In this document: positions 1 through 10,165 of the stretch, piece by piece
How the letters are laid out: each line of letters begins with the position of its first letter
Numbering within the stretch: position 1 is the stretch's first letter
NCBI RefSeq assembly: GCF_026626635.1
Contig: NZ_JAPNKA010000001.1
Span: forward strand, 6,696,001-6,760,000
Source: Archangium lansingense
GTDB taxonomy: Bacteria; Myxococcota; Myxococcia; Myxococcales; Myxococcaceae
Reading direction: 5' to 3'
DNA: 64,000 nt
The notes under the pieces: generated by a model
Database searches by the model: none
Seen by the model: only the letters and a program-made list of their open reading frames with translations
Told to the model about the DNA's origin: nothing
Made by a program: the position numbers and the translations under genes

Positions 1-531
1 ATCGAGGACGCGCGCCGCCAGTCGCTCCACCTGCTGGAGCTCGTGCACCGCGGTGCTCAACTCGAGCAGGGCCTGGAGGTCCGAGGCGATGCGGCCAGGG
101 CCCGGACCCACCGACCCGGCCAATGCTGCCTGGAGCTTCCGCGGCTGGAGGTACAGCACATCCTCGGGCCGCCGCTGCACGGTGCTCCACGAAGCGGCAT
201 CTGGAGGCGAGGCCCCCCTCCCCACGGTAGGGGCTGGCACGTTGTCACACAGGAAGAGGAACGAGCTGTCGCCCACCTGGAGGACATCGGTGTGCTCGAG
301 CTGCCGCACACGCGTGGGCACTCCATTCACGAAGGTGCCATGGCGGCTGTCGAGATCCCTCAGCACCCAGTGCCCGCCCTCGGTGAGCAGCTCACAGTGA
401 CGGCGCGACACCACCGGATCGGTGAGCCGCACCTGGCAGTCCGACTGGCGGCCGAGGACGAGGGGTTCGAGCCCGAGCTCCCAGGTGGAGCCTCGATGCG
501 AGCCGCTCAGCGCGATGAGACGAGGGGTCAA
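1..531 (-). CDS. FHA-domain protein, probably a sigma-54-type regulator (5' part only)
   Basis: The first 177 codons are present and the gene runs off the left edge. A TTG start is chosen because a GGAG lies 8 nt upstream and translation from it opens directly into an FHA fold (about residues 10-95). Visible FHA hallmarks are VLGRQSDC, VSRRHCEL and DSRHGTFVNG, the usual GR, SxxH and NG phosphothreonine-binding positions. After the FHA domain comes a linker and a segment (SDLQALLELSTAVHELQQ) typical of the entry to a GAF domain. In myxobacteria the FHA-GAF order is usually followed by a sigma-54 AAA+ domain and an HTH, so an enhancer-binding regulator is the best guess. The decisive C-terminal part is outside the window. 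It diverges from the gene at 747. Confidence 0.8.
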   Translation of the reverse strand, partial: MTPRLIALSGSHRGSTWELGLEPLVLGRQSDCQVRLTDPVVSRRHCELLTEGGHWVLRDLDSRHGTFVNGVPTRVRQLEHTDVLQVGDSSFLFLCDNVPAPTVGRGASPPDAASWSTVQRRPEDVLYLQPRKLQAALAGSVGPGPGRIASDLQALLELSTAVHELQQVERLAARVLD

Positions 532-746
532 CCGTCACACTCCTTGACGACGGTGCAGGACTATAGCCCACCGGGGTTGTAACCGTTCGGTTAGTCGGAC
601 TCGCCCGGCGGTTAGCGCCCGCGGCTCCCTTGGTCAGAAGTCTCGTGCGCGCTCCGAGGGACGGCCTCATTCCCCCGAGTGTTTCCCGCGCGGCATACCG
701 CTTGCTCTTGGGGCGGGCGCACCTTCCAACACAGGAAACAGCACCC
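532..746. other. Divergent intergenic region
   Basis: This gap of 215 bases separates the leftward FHA gene from the rightward 310-aa gene and must hold both promoters. A small inverted repeat AACCGTTCGGTT lies at 581-592. A CGGTTAG word occurs there and again just downstream. No convincing coding sequence is seen; frames that stay open here have no ribosome-binding site. Confidence 0.4.
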
Positions 747-1679
747 ATGTCCGACTCTTTTGGCGTCGTTCAGCTCGCTTATGACATCCCCATCGGTGGT
801 CAGTTCAGCTTCACGGTGGATGGCGTCATCGCCAGCAACAGCTTCTGTCTGGGCCTGGCGGGGTTCGTCTTCGACTACGGCGACAATGACAACAACATCC
901 TCGATATGGGCGTGTCCCTGACCGGCATCTCCCTGTCCACCGCCAATGGCAAGTCCACCATCACGGGCACCGTGAATGGCGTGCTCGAGGACGACGACCA
1001 CCACACGGGCAACGTCTACACCCAGGTGATCCTCATCGCGGCGTTGCCGGGCCCGTACTCGCAGGTGACGATGGCCAACCCCCCCAGCTTCTCCAGCGGC
1101 GGGACGAGCGAGCAGATCCCCCTGACCGTCGAGTCGCCCTCACTCACCGGCATGCTGTCCGGCTTCTCGATGGGCTACTCGGGGGACTCGGACCAGGGCG
1201 TCAACCAGATCGGCGCGACGGTCACCGCCTATCTCAACAGCGGCAACATCGCCACGATCGGTGGTTCCTGCGTGCTCGCGGAGAGCAGCAAGACCAAGGC
1301 CACGAACCTGTCGCTCTACGGTGCGCTGCTCGCGGATGCCAGCTCCTCGCCTGTCTTCGAGATCAAGGCCTTCCGTGCCAAGAAGGGCGGTGCGACCAGC
1401 GTGACGTTCGACAACGAGGTCTCCATGGCGCAGGCGCTGCTGGTCGGGTTCAACGTGCAGTACTCCGGAAACCACGATCACAAGGTGAAGAAGATGAGCG
1501 TGTCCTACAACAACTTCTATTCGCCGACCGGCTCCAACGCGGGGCTCCAGCCGGACCACAAGACGTTCATGTTCCTGGGGCCGCAGCCCTTCATGCGGGA
1601 CGACAGCGACAACAGCCAGGACGACAACCTCTCCTATGCCGACTACGTGGTCATCGGCGCGGTGAAGACGCAGTCCTGA
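747..1679 (+). CDS. Unrecognised 310-aa protein with three internal repeats
   Basis: I do not recognise the family. The ATG at 747 follows AGGAAACAGC; the frame is open further upstream but without a credible start. There is no signal peptide or membrane segment. The protein is rich in Gly, Ser, Asn and Asp and looks beta-rich. A motif of the form L-x-GF-x3-Y-x-(G/S)-x-D-x-x-V occurs three times, near residues 37-60 (LAGFVFDYGDNDN), 137-161 (LSGFSMGYSGDSD) and 231-255 (LVGFNVQYSGNHD), suggesting a triplicated beta unit with acidic loops. It ends 52 nt before the giant YD-repeat gene on the same strand, so a two-gene operon is likely. A partner, carrier or cargo of that protein is a reasonable inference, not a demonstrated one. 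Confidence 0.7.
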   Translation: MSDSFGVVQLAYDIPIGGQFSFTVDGVIASNSFCLGLAGFVFDYGDNDNNILDMGVSLTGISLSTANGKSTITGTVNGVLEDDDHHTGNVYTQVILIAALPGPYSQVTMANPPSFSSGGTSEQIPLTVESPSLTGMLSGFSMGYSGDSDQGVNQIGATVTAYLNSGNIATIGGSCVLAESSKTKATNLSLYGALLADASSSPVFEIKAFRAKKGGATSVTFDNEVSMAQALLVGFNVQYSGNHDHKVKKMSVSYNNFYSPTGSNAGLQPDHKTFMFLGPQPFMRDDSDNSQDDNLSYADYVVIGAVKTQS

Positions 1680-1731
1680 TCCCCATCCCCACTCCCCGAC
1701 GTCTCCTCCTCACAAGCCTCCAGGGATAGCC

Positions 1732-4700
1732 ATGTCCGGTTCCGCGCCTTCCATCCGTGGTTTTCAGCTCGACGCGACCAGCGTCGGCGACGTGCGCAGC
1801 AATGTGAATCTGTTCAGGGGCGACGTGAACCTGAGCCAACCCCTGTTCACCATGCCGGGCCGCTCCGATGATCAGGCGCTCGACGTGAGTGTGACGCTGC
1901 TCTACCAGAGCAATGTCAGCCTGCAGGCCTGGAGCTGGAACCGGTCCCAGCCCACCGGGGTGCTGGGGCTGGGGTGGAGCCTGCCGCTCGAGCGGATCGA
2001 GCTGCGCTCCGGGCTCACCCCCGAGTCACGCCAGTACCAGCTGGTGACGCAGGGGAGTGGGGCGGCTCTGATCGCCGAGCCGCAGGGGCCCACCCTCTTC
2101 AGCCTCGCCACCAGCGAGGCGTCGGGGCTGGAGGACGGCGCGGTGGTGCCGGCCGGTCTCGTGAGCGGCTTCGCCCGCTTTGGAACGGTGCTGTCCGCCA
2201 CGGCTCGGGCGAGCCTCCAGGAGGATGGGAGCTGGGTGCTCTCGGATGACGACGAGCAGCGCCTCTTCCGCCTGCTTATGGGGAACTCGGTGACGGTGCT
2301 GGATGGGGGCCAGAGCTTCCAGCTCCAGAGCTATGCCTTCTGGCGCATCATCTATTACGCCCCCTATGAGCGCTGGGCCATCACCGACGACACCGGGCTG
2401 GTGAAGAGCTACGGAGGCCTCGCTCCGGCCAGCACCACCACGGGGCGCTCCAACAGCCTCGCCTGGTCCGTGGTGTGGTCGGGCGGGGAGGGCGCTCCCC
2501 TCTGGAAGGGCCCGAGCACCACGACGGCCGGGCAGCAGCGCTCGGCTCGGGCCTGGTACCTGGAGAGCGTGAGGGACGTCTGGGGCGACGTGGTGCGCTA
2601 CGCCTACAACGAGTGGGATCCGGTGAGCGGGGTGATCCCCGTGGTGGAGCAGCGCGTGGGCAGCAGCACCGGGCTGGCCTACACCAAGGCTGTCTACCTC
2701 ACCACCATCACCGACGTGTTCGGGCGCCGCGCCCGCTTCAGCTACGGCGACAAGCTGTGGAGCGACGATGATGGCCGGGCGCGCGAGTACGCGGATCCCC
2801 ACAAGGACGTGCCCGACAACAGCCCCAATGCGTGGCAGGACGCGTATGAGACTCGCTACCTCTCCGGCATCTCGGTGGTGGAGACGGACGGGACGGAGCT
2901 GTTCGGGGTCTCCTTCGACTATGCCCCCAATCCCGGCAGCGCCGATCCCGCGGTGGTGAACCTGACGAAGGCCACGGGCCGCCTCGCCGGAGATTGCGCC
3001 AAGCGCCTGTTGACCGCCATCCAGGTTCGCGGGGCAGATGGCGCCACGCAGCCGGCGACGCGTTTCGCGTACCACACCGACGCGACGGCGGAGGGCTATG
3101 CGCCCGGCGCGCTCGCCAGCCTGACGACTCCAGGCGGCGCCGTGGCCCGGTATGCCTATACCTCGCAGGATCTCGACGTCTGCCAGCGCGACGTCGTGGT
3201 CACCGGTCCGGACACGTCCAATGGCCAGGTCACCGACACACCCCGCATCTGGTACGGCTCCGACTACGCGGTGGTGGTGTGGTACAGCTCGTCGCCCACC
3301 CGGCTGTCAGTGCAGCGCTACACGTGGCAGGGCCGATGGATCGCCAGTGGCGAGCCCCAGACCCTGACCACGAACGCCATCCTCCTCGACACACTCCAGG
3401 TGTGCTGCGGACGCGACTTCTTCTCGCTGTCAGTGGAGGGCGTCAACAACACCTGCTCGCTGTTCCTCTTCTCGCGAGACCCGGCCCGGCCCTGGTCCTT
3501 TGCGCCCGTTCAGCCCGACGGCACGCTGGGCGAGGATGGTGGCGCGCCGGTGGTGCTCACCACCGTGGCGGCTGGCGCCGACAGCATCGTCCACCTCGCG
3601 GGCCAGGACTTCGTGCTGGTGGGCAACCAGTCCGGCTCCAGCGCGGCACGGCTCAGCCGCTACACGTGGAGCTTCAGCGAGTGCCGCTGGAAGCTCACCA
3701 CCCACGACTCCCTGCCCAACCAGCCCTTCTGGCTCACCTGCGGATCGAGCCATTACTTCCTGCTCGAGGCCGATGGCACCGCCACGCTCTCCTGGGTGGA
3801 TGCCACGGGCACGTGGACCACGAGCGCTCCCACCTCCCGACCCGCCTGGTGGCCTACGAGCGTCAACCTCACCACTCCCTTTGCCCTCACCCCTGGCGAG
3901 GCCATGGTGGCGGTGGCCTACCAGACCGGCACGAGCACCAGTCCCAAGGTCGCGCTCTCCATCTACCAGTGGGATGCTCAGCACCAGCTCGGCGTCTACA
4001 CCTATCCCAGCAACCTCTCTGGCACCTTGCCGGTCAACGCGGTGAGCCCCCCCCTGGGTATGCCGGTGGTGGTCGAGGACACGGTGGTGGCGCTCGGGCC
4101 GTGGGTCCTCCGCTTCGACGGGAGCACGTGGGTGCTCAACTCGTCGCTCTACAAGTCCCAGAGCGCGGGCATGGTGCGCTACAGCCACAGTGCGTCCTTG
4201 TCCCTGTGTGTGTCGCTCGCCAGCAGCAGCGCGGTTCCCGTGGTGACGGCCCTGGCCTACGACGGGAGCGATTGGGCTCAGCTCCGGCCCATCACCCCCA
4301 GTGCCCGGCTGCCCGCGGCCTCGGGCACCGCGGGCTCAGTCCAATCCTGGCCCAATGCGGGCAGTGGAGACTGGGCCACGGTGGGCCGCTACCTCTATTT
4401 CCGCGGCAACTCGCCGAGCTGGGCGGACGCGCTGGCCGGGACGCCGGAGGATCTCCAGTCCCTGGTCAATCAGTCCCTGGCTGGCGACTCCCTCTCCACT
4501 CGCTACGCGGTGAACACCCAGACGCTGGTGAACCAGGGCCCGATGTTCCTCGCCTTCAACGTGGAGGACACCCAGAGCGCCTCCGCCGCGAATGCGTGGA
4601 CGCTGGGCGTGGCGCCGCTGGGCAATGGTGCCATCCTCCATGGCTCGCCCATCGAGATCACGAGTGATCGCCTGAGCGACGGCGGTCCAGGTCAGTCGGC

Positions 4701-7700
4701 CGCGGGCCAGGCCACGCTGTGCACCTTCCCGGCGGGCACGAAGGACTTCTCCCACGCCACGGCGATCACCCTCCGGCGCTACGCCGGCAACAGCCTCACC
4801 GCGGATCCCTCCACCCCCACCGCGCAGCTCAGTGGCAACATCCGTCACTACGCCGTCAGCGCCTTCTCCGTAGACGATGGGCTGAGCCAGCGCACCACTC
4901 GCATCGTGCCCGATGCCAGCTCGGCCGCCTGTGACAGCTCCGGCACCGTCGCGAAGTACTACGCCACCACGGTGGTACCGGGCAGCGACACTCCGACGAG
5001 CACGCCCTTCGGGAGCGTGAAGAGCACCTATATCAACGGGATTGGCGGCGAGACGGCGGGCTTGGACATGATGCTCGACGGGCTGCTCTCCTCGGTGGAG
5101 CTCCATGACGCGAGCGGTGCGCTCTTGAGCACCCTCTCCATGACATGGGACGTCTACCGTCAGCGCGCCGCCAGCCCTCAGGCTCCGGCTGCCGAGGCGG
5201 TTGCCCTCTACGGCGGCTTCGTGGTGCGCGCCTCCCTCTCCCGCAACACGGATGGGGTCCTCGTCACCCGGAAGACCGGGTATGTGCAGGACGGCTTCAA
5301 GGCGCCCTGGTCCTCGCGCTCCGTGAGCAACAGCTCGTCCCAGGTTGGCAGCACCGGCACCGTGGAGACCTCCACGAACCTCACCACGGGCGCCGCCACG
5401 GTGAGCCCGCTCTACGCGGCGCTCAACATGCTCTCGGCGCAGGCGGGTAAGAGCACCACCTGGCAGTCCGATGGCCAGCCGTCGGTCACCACCACCGCCT
5501 CGGCCTCGCTCGCGGTGGGGGTGCTCAACAGCCGGGGTGTGACCGTGCCGGCCCAGTCCGGCAGCTACGCCTGGAATGGCACCTCCGCGCCCACCTTCTC
5601 GTGGAGCGATTCATCCGTCCCGAGTGGCTGGACGTCCCTGGGCCAGGTGTCCCAGTGGGATGCGTACGGCCTCATCACCGAGCAGGTGGACGCTGGCAAC
5701 GTGCCAGGCTCCATCCGGCGTAGCCGCCAGCTCTCCCTGCCCATCGCCGGCTGCAGCGGGGCGCGGCTCGCCGATTGGCGGGCCACCACCTTCGAGCAGG
5801 ACGATCCCGGCGAGGGTTTCTCCGCCCAGGGCGGCTCCTGGTCGAGTGACTGCTGGATGGGCACGCGCTCGCTGTCGCTGGCCCCGAGTGGCACGCTCAC
5901 CGTCTCGCTCGGCGCGAGCGCCGGTACCCTGGTCTGGTCGGGTTGGATTCATGCCGCCCAAGACGCCTCGCTCCAACTCACCGCCACCGCCGACGGCGTG
6001 ACGCTGCCCACCCAGACCGTTACGGGGAAGGGGGGCTGGGCTCACGTGCTCGTTCCGGTGACGCTCGCCACGCGGGTGGAGACACTCACCCTCACCCTGG
6101 TCAACACCTCGGGGGCGGCGAGCCTGGTGGACATGGTGGCGGTGTGCCCGAAGGAGGCTGCGTTGCAGCTCCAGACGGTGGCGTCGGTGGCCCGCCAGGT
6201 GACCGCGCAAAGCAGCCTGGGCGGGAGCACCACCCGCTACCACTACAGCGCCGCGGGCGTGAGGGTGGGCCAGAGCGGGCCTGGAGAGCAGCTCCAGGAG
6301 TGGACAGTGAACGGCCTGTCACGCCAGGCCACCGCAAGTGATGGCTTCACCCCGAGCCACCCCAATGCGAGTTGGAGCCTCCAGCCCGCGGGGGGAGGCC
6401 GGGTGGAGACCTTCCGCCAGGGTGACGACTGGGCTCGGCGCTGGGTCCCCTCGCAGGGCAGCACCTGGTCGCGGCAGGACGGAGCGCTGACGCTCCAGGG
6501 AGCCCTCGACGCCGCCGTGCCCGAGAAGGGAGTGGACGAGGGCTTCGCGGTGGTGGTGGAAGTGGCGCGGCAGGGCAGTGGCTGGATGGGGTTCCGCCTC
6601 GGCTCACTGTCGCTGGGCTGGGACAACGGCTGGTCCTGGCCCGGTGGTCCGGCGCCTCTCTGCACGCCGTCCACGCTCGGGGCGCTGTGGATGTTGGTGG
6701 TCGCCGATGGACAGCTCCAGCTCGTCGTCGATGGGCTCTTGATCTTCTCCGGCGCCTTCGATGCCAGCGGCCTCACCACGCTCCGCCTCGACACCGGGAA
6801 CGGCTCGGCCAGGCTGCGCAACCTCGGCCTGCTGCGAGCCCCCCGCCTCCGGGTGGAGTGGCAGGACGGCACCACCCAGGATCGCCAGAGCCAGTACCGG
6901 TGGGGAAGCGACACGCGGGTGAGCCAGGTGGTGCGCGACGCGCTGGGACGCACCGTGGCCGTCACCCGCATGGCCCCGGGCTCCTGCCGCCCGGATACCG
7001 CGCTCGCGCCCCTGGCGTTCCGGCCAGACTTCGTCGATGAGAGCGCCTTCCTGGCCACGCTGGGCAGCACCTGGGAGATGACCGGGGCGCTCGCGGATTA
7101 CTACGCGGACGAGGATGGCGCCTTCCCCTACTCGGGCACGCGCTACGAGTCCTCCGCGCGCAAGCGCAAGCTCGAGCAGGGTGCACCGGGCGAGGCCCTG
7201 GCCATCACTGAGGTGGACAACACCCCCGTGACGGATCGTGCCACCACCTCCTGGAGTTATGGCAGCACGCTCGTTGGCGCGGGCCCTGTCCGGCAGCACA
7301 CCACCCGCAACCCGGTGGGACGCGAGAGCCAGCGCACCCTGGCTGGTCCCCAGTCGGTGCTCGCGGCGGAGACCCTGGATGCGAGCTCTGTCCCCACCGG
7401 GCGGGCCAGCCAGGTCACCTCGTACGCCAGCGCTTCTGATGGAGGGGTGAGCACCCGCCTGCTGCAGACCCCCAATGGAGGGGGCACGGGCGTGCCGTCC
7501 GTAGACGAGTCCTACGTGAGCCGGTCGATCCTCAACCCGCTCGGCCAGCAACTTCGGTTGAGCGATCCCGACACCGGTACCACCCGCTTCTGGTACACCG
7601 CCGAGGGGCAGGTGCGCTTCGCCGCCCCCGCACTCGACGCGGGCGAGCAGGGGCTGGTGTACCAGCGCTACGACGCGCGCAGCCGGCTCGTGGAACTCGG

Positions 7701-10062
7701 TACCCTCGACACCAACGTGGATGATCAGACCCTGGCCACCCGGGTCAATGACATGAGCTGGCCCGACAGCGGCGTGGCTCACACGGTGCGCCGCCGCTGG
7801 GACTGGGATGGAGATGGCCAGCGGCCGTATGAGCTGGGCAACCTCACCCGCGTCACCACCACGCTGCCCGCCCCTGAAGGGTTCTCCAGCGCCACCACCG
7901 TTACCGAGTCCTTCGAGCACGATGCCAGTGGCCACGTGGTGCGCGCGGACCTGGACGTGTCGGCCGACACCGCGTTCAACACCTCCATCACCTACGGCTA
8001 CAACGCACAGGGCGAGGTGGTGGAGCTGCGCTTCCCCGAGGGCAGTCCGATCCCCGCCGTCCACTACGGCTACAACGACCAGGGACAGGTGGAGACGATC
8101 GGCACCTCGCCGGGCGCCGATGACATCGCGCGCTACACGTACACCCTCGACGGCGCTGTACAGACCGAGCAACGCGGTGCGGGTCGGCTCCAGGGAGCAC
8201 TGGCGTGGACGGGCGCCGGCTGGCCGCTGGGCCAACGCCTCACGGTGGACGGCGCGACGGCGTGGAGCCAGACGCTCCGGAGGGCCGCGGACGGCTCGGT
8301 GTCCGGCTTCCTGGAGACCTGGGCCGGAGAGAGCGAGGTCCAGTGGACCTGCACCTACGACGGCAATGGCCGGCTGACGCGCTGCCAGCCCAGCCAGGGG
8401 GCGGGGGACGAGCAGATCACCTCCTACGACGCCAACGGCAACATCCTCGGCGCACGGCTCGATGGCACCTCGCTGAGCGCCACCCTCGCCGGCGCCAGCA
8501 ACCGGTTGGGCTCGGTCACACTCGGAGGCAGCGACTCGCGCGTCACCACGACCGCCACGGGGCATGTCTCCGCCTGGGGTGACTACAGCGCGATCATGGA
8601 TCGCTGCCTCGGCCAGCCCGTTCGCGCGGCCCGGGGAGGCACCGTGCTGCGGTTGGCCTACGGCGGGCAGGGCCAGCGGGTCCTGCGCCAGGTGGCCGGG
8701 GGGAGCACCCGCTTCGTTCATTGCGGAGCGGGCAGCGTTCCGCTCCTGTGGAGCACCGGTGGCGCGGTGTCGGTGGCGGTCTGGGGCCCCACGGGGCTGG
8801 TGATGGTGGCCGATGCCAGCGGCCGCTACTTCCCGGTGTGCGACTCCCAGCACACCGTCCACGGCCTGCTCGACGCATCGGGCAAGCGGGTAGCGCGGTG
8901 GGATTGGTCGGCCTTCGGTGGGCTGGTGTCCAGCGAGGGCGACACCGGGCGGCTCTTCCTCGGCTACCAGGGCCAGGAGTGGGACGCGGATCTGCAGGTC
9001 CACAACTTCGTGGCGCGCCTCTACGATCCGTCCCTGCGGCGCTTCCTCGCTCCCGATCCGGCACGCCAGTACTCGAGCCCCTACGTATTCGTGGGAGGCG
9101 ACCCGCTGCGGAACGTCGACTCCAGCGGACAGGCATCGGGAGCCACCATCGCCATCGGTGTGACCTCCGCGGCCATTATGGCGGTGAGCGTGGCGGGCAT
9201 CGCGCTGACCGTGTTCACCTTCGGGGCGTCCGACGCGGTGGCGGCGAGCATCGATGCCAGCCTGGCCGCGGCGGAAGCAACGGAGGTGGGCGCGGCGGTG
9301 GCGGTGGACGCGGCCGAGGTCGCGGTGGATGTGGGGGTGGAAGCCGGGACCGAGCTGGCGGTGGAGGGCACCGCCGAAGCGGTGGGCACGGCGGTCGAGG
9401 GAGGCGGCGAGGCCGCGGCGGCGGGCTCGGAGGCGGCGTCCGAGCTGGCAACCGGAGCCGAGGCGGGTGCGGAGGGGGCGACCCGGGCCGTCTCGACCGG
9501 CGCACAGGCCAGCGCCAGCACCAGCGAGAGCGCGCTGAAGAAGCTCGGAACGGAGATGCTCAAGAGCGGCGTCAAGGGCACCATGCGCTCGGCCATCAAG
9601 TACGACGTGCAGGGCATCGCCAACGATGACTGGTCGTTGAAGGGCCTGCTGGGGGCCATGGGCAAGGGGTTCGTCGGCAGCATGGTGGGCGGACTCATCT
9701 CCGGAACGATGGAGCTGGGGTTCGCCCGGTACATCCCCGGCTACAAGGACTTCGGCGTGTGGCGCAAGGCCTGCCTCTCGCTCACGGCCTCGACGGTGTC
9801 GGGCATCGCGTGTGGCAACATGGGGCAGATGCTGAGCAACGCCCGCAATGGCGATCCGCTCTACAGCCAGCTCGGCCGGAGCACGGTGCTCGGGGCGGTG
9901 AACGGAGCGGTGAGCTACGCGGCCTGCGAGGGCATCGTCAGGACGATCGGAGCACCCGCCGGCTACACGGTGGCGGTGTCGGCGACTGTGCTGACCACCT
10001 TTGGCGCCCTCGGGCTCAACTCCCAGGACGCCTCCACGTCGATGTCGGCGAGCGGGCGCTGA
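1732..10062 (+). CDS. Giant SpvB/YD-repeat (RHS, TcC-like) protein, 2776 aa
   Basis: The N-terminus (MSGSAPSIRGFQLDATSVGD and the following GLGWSLPLERIEL) matches the SpvB/TcB entry domain. A long beta-rich middle is followed by YD repeats (for example TYDGNGRLTRCQPSQG, SYDANGNILGARLDG). The RHS-associated core is at about residues 2405-2465: LGYQGQEWDADLQVHNFVAR, ARLYDPSLRRFLAPDP and NVDSSGQ, the last being a variant of the usual NPxxxxDPxG exit. In the family, YD repeats form a hollow shell that encloses the C-terminal domain. Here that tail is about 310 aa: an Ala/Glu/Val-rich stretch (about 2475-2600), then SGVKGTMRSAIKYDVQGIAN and a Gly-rich segment with GxxxG spacing (GKGFVGSMVGGLISG). 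I do not recognise it as a known enzyme. No signal peptide is present, so export would need a dedicated route. The start has a modest AGGGAT upstream. Confidence 0.88.
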   Translation: MSGSAPSIRGFQLDATSVGDVRSNVNLFRGDVNLSQPLFTMPGRSDDQALDVSVTLLYQSNVSLQAWSWNRSQPTGVLGLGWSLPLERIELRSGLTPESRQYQLVTQGSGAALIAEPQGPTLFSLATSEASGLEDGAVVPAGLVSGFARFGTVLSATARASLQEDGSWVLSDDDEQRLFRLLMGNSVTVLDGGQSFQLQSYAFWRIIYYAPYERWAITDDTGLVKSYGGLAPASTTTGRSNSLAWSVVWSGGEGAPLWKGPSTTTAGQQRSARAWYLESVRDVWGDVVRYAYNEWDPVSGVIPVVEQRVGSSTGLAYTKAVYLTTITDVFGRRARFSYGDKLWSDDDGRAREYADPHKDVPDNSPNAWQDAYETRYLSGISVVETDGTELFGVSFDYAPNPGSADPAVVNLTKATGRLAGDCAKRLLTAIQVRGADGATQPATRFAYHTDATAEGYAPGALASLTTPGGAVARYAYTSQDLDVCQRDVVVTGPDTSNGQVTDTPRIWYGSDYAVVVWYSSSPTRLSVQRYTWQGRWIASGEPQTLTTNAILLDTLQVCCGRDFFSLSVEGVNNTCSLFLFSRDPARPWSFAPVQPDGTLGEDGGAPVVLTTVAAGADSIVHLAGQDFVLVGNQSGSSAARLSRYTWSFSECRWKLTTHDSLPNQPFWLTCGSSHYFLLEADGTATLSWVDATGTWTTSAPTSRPAWWPTSVNLTTPFALTPGEAMVAVAYQTGTSTSPKVALSIYQWDAQHQLGVYTYPSNLSGTLPVNAVSPPLGMPVVVEDTVVALGPWVLRFDGSTWVLNSSLYKSQSAGMVRYSHSASLSLCVSLASSSAVPVVTALAYDGSDWAQLRPITPSARLPAASGTAGSVQSWPNAGSGDWATVGRYLYFRGNSPSWADALAGTPEDLQSLVNQSLAGDSLSTRYAVNTQTLVNQGPMFLAFNVEDTQSASAANAWTLGVAPLGNGAILHGSPIEITSDRLSDGGPGQSAAGQATLCTFPAGTKDFSHATAITLRRYAGNSLTADPSTPTAQLSGNIRHYAVSAFSVDDGLSQRTTRIVPDASSAACDSSGTVAKYYATTVVPGSDTPTSTPFGSVKSTYINGIGGETAGLDMMLDGLLSSVELHDASGALLSTLSMTWDVYRQRAASPQAPAAEAVALYGGFVVRASLSRNTDGVLVTRKTGYVQDGFKAPWSSRSVSNSSSQVGSTGTVETSTNLTTGAATVSPLYAALNMLSAQAGKSTTWQSDGQPSVTTTASASLAVGVLNSRGVTVPAQSGSYAWNGTSAPTFSWSDSSVPSGWTSLGQVSQWDAYGLITEQVDAGNVPGSIRRSRQLSLPIAGCSGARLADWRATTFEQDDPGEGFSAQGGSWSSDCWMGTRSLSLAPSGTLTVSLGASAGTLVWSGWIHAAQDASLQLTATADGVTLPTQTVTGKGGWAHVLVPVTLATRVETLTLTLVNTSGAASLVDMVAVCPKEAALQLQTVASVARQVTAQSSLGGSTTRYHYSAAGVRVGQSGPGEQLQEWTVNGLSRQATASDGFTPSHPNASWSLQPAGGGRVETFRQGDDWARRWVPSQGSTWSRQDGALTLQGALDAAVPEKGVDEGFAVVVEVARQGSGWMGFRLGSLSLGWDNGWSWPGGPAPLCTPSTLGALWMLVVADGQLQLVVDGLLIFSGAFDASGLTTLRLDTGNGSARLRNLGLLRAPRLRVEWQDGTTQDRQSQYRWGSDTRVSQVVRDALGRTVAVTRMAPGSCRPDTALAPLAFRPDFVDESAFLATLGSTWEMTGALADYYADEDGAFPYSGTRYESSARKRKLEQGAPGEALAITEVDNTPVTDRATTSWSYGSTLVGAGPVRQHTTRNPVGRESQRTLAGPQSVLAAETLDASSVPTGRASQVTSYASASDGGVSTRLLQTPNGGGTGVPSVDESYVSRSILNPLGQQLRLSDPDTGTTRFWYTAEGQVRFAAPALDAGEQGLVYQRYDARSRLVELGTLDTNVDDQTLATRVNDMSWPDSGVAHTVRRRWDWDGDGQRPYELGNLTRVTTTLPAPEGFSSATTVTESFEHDASGHVVRADLDVSADTAFNTSITYGYNAQGEVVELRFPEGSPIPAVHYGYNDQGQVETIGTSPGADDIARYTYTLDGAVQTEQRGAGRLQGALAWTGAGWPLGQRLTVDGATAWSQTLRRAADGSVSGFLETWAGESEVQWTCTYDGNGRLTRCQPSQGAGDEQITSYDANGNILGARLDGTSLSATLAGASNRLGSVTLGGSDSRVTTTATGHVSAWGDYSAIMDRCLGQPVRAARGGTVLRLAYGGQGQRVLRQVAGGSTRFVHCGAGSVPLLWSTGGAVSVAVWGPTGLVMVADASGRYFPVCDSQHTVHGLLDASGKRVARWDWSAFGGLVSSEGDTGRLFLGYQGQEWDADLQVHNFVARLYDPSLRRFLAPDPARQYSSPYVFVGGDPLRNVDSSGQASGATIAIGVTSAAIMAVSVAGIALTVFTFGASDAVAASIDASLAAAEATEVGAAVAVDAAEVAVDVGVEAGTELAVEGTAEAVGTAVEGGGEAAAAGSEAASELATGAEAGAEGATRAVSTGAQASASTSESALKKLGTEMLKSGVKGTMRSAIKYDVQGIANDDWSLKGLLGAMGKGFVGSMVGGLISGTMELGFARYIPGYKDFGVWRKACLSLTASTVSGIACGNMGQMLSNARNGDPLYSQLGRSTVLGAVNGAVSYAACEGIVRTIGAPAGYTVAVSATVLTTFGALGLNSQDASTSMSASGR

Positions 10063-10071
10063 CTCAGCGGA

Positions 10072-10106
10072 AGGCCTCTGGCATGCGGACCGCATGCCAG
10101 AGCCTC
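10072..10106 (+). terminator. Strong hairpin after the YD-repeat gene
   Basis: A perfect 13-bp stem (CTCTGGCATGCGG at 10076-10088 with its complement at 10090-10102) starts 14 bases after the stop codon of the giant gene, and flanking GG/CC pairs could extend it. There is no clear U-tract on either strand. It lies between converging genes, so it may act in both directions or as an mRNA 3' stabiliser. Confidence 0.55.
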
Positions 10107-10165
10107 GCCTGGTGCAGACTCTACGTCGCCGGGTGCCTGGCCCACTTCGGGCTCATCCAGGTGCC

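Noticed and set aside
6604-10095. 1163-aa open frame antisense to the giant RHS gene
   Set aside because: The translation is Arg/His/Gly/Ala-rich without motifs, and the sense strand encodes a clear YD-repeat protein. It is an artefact of very high third-position GC.
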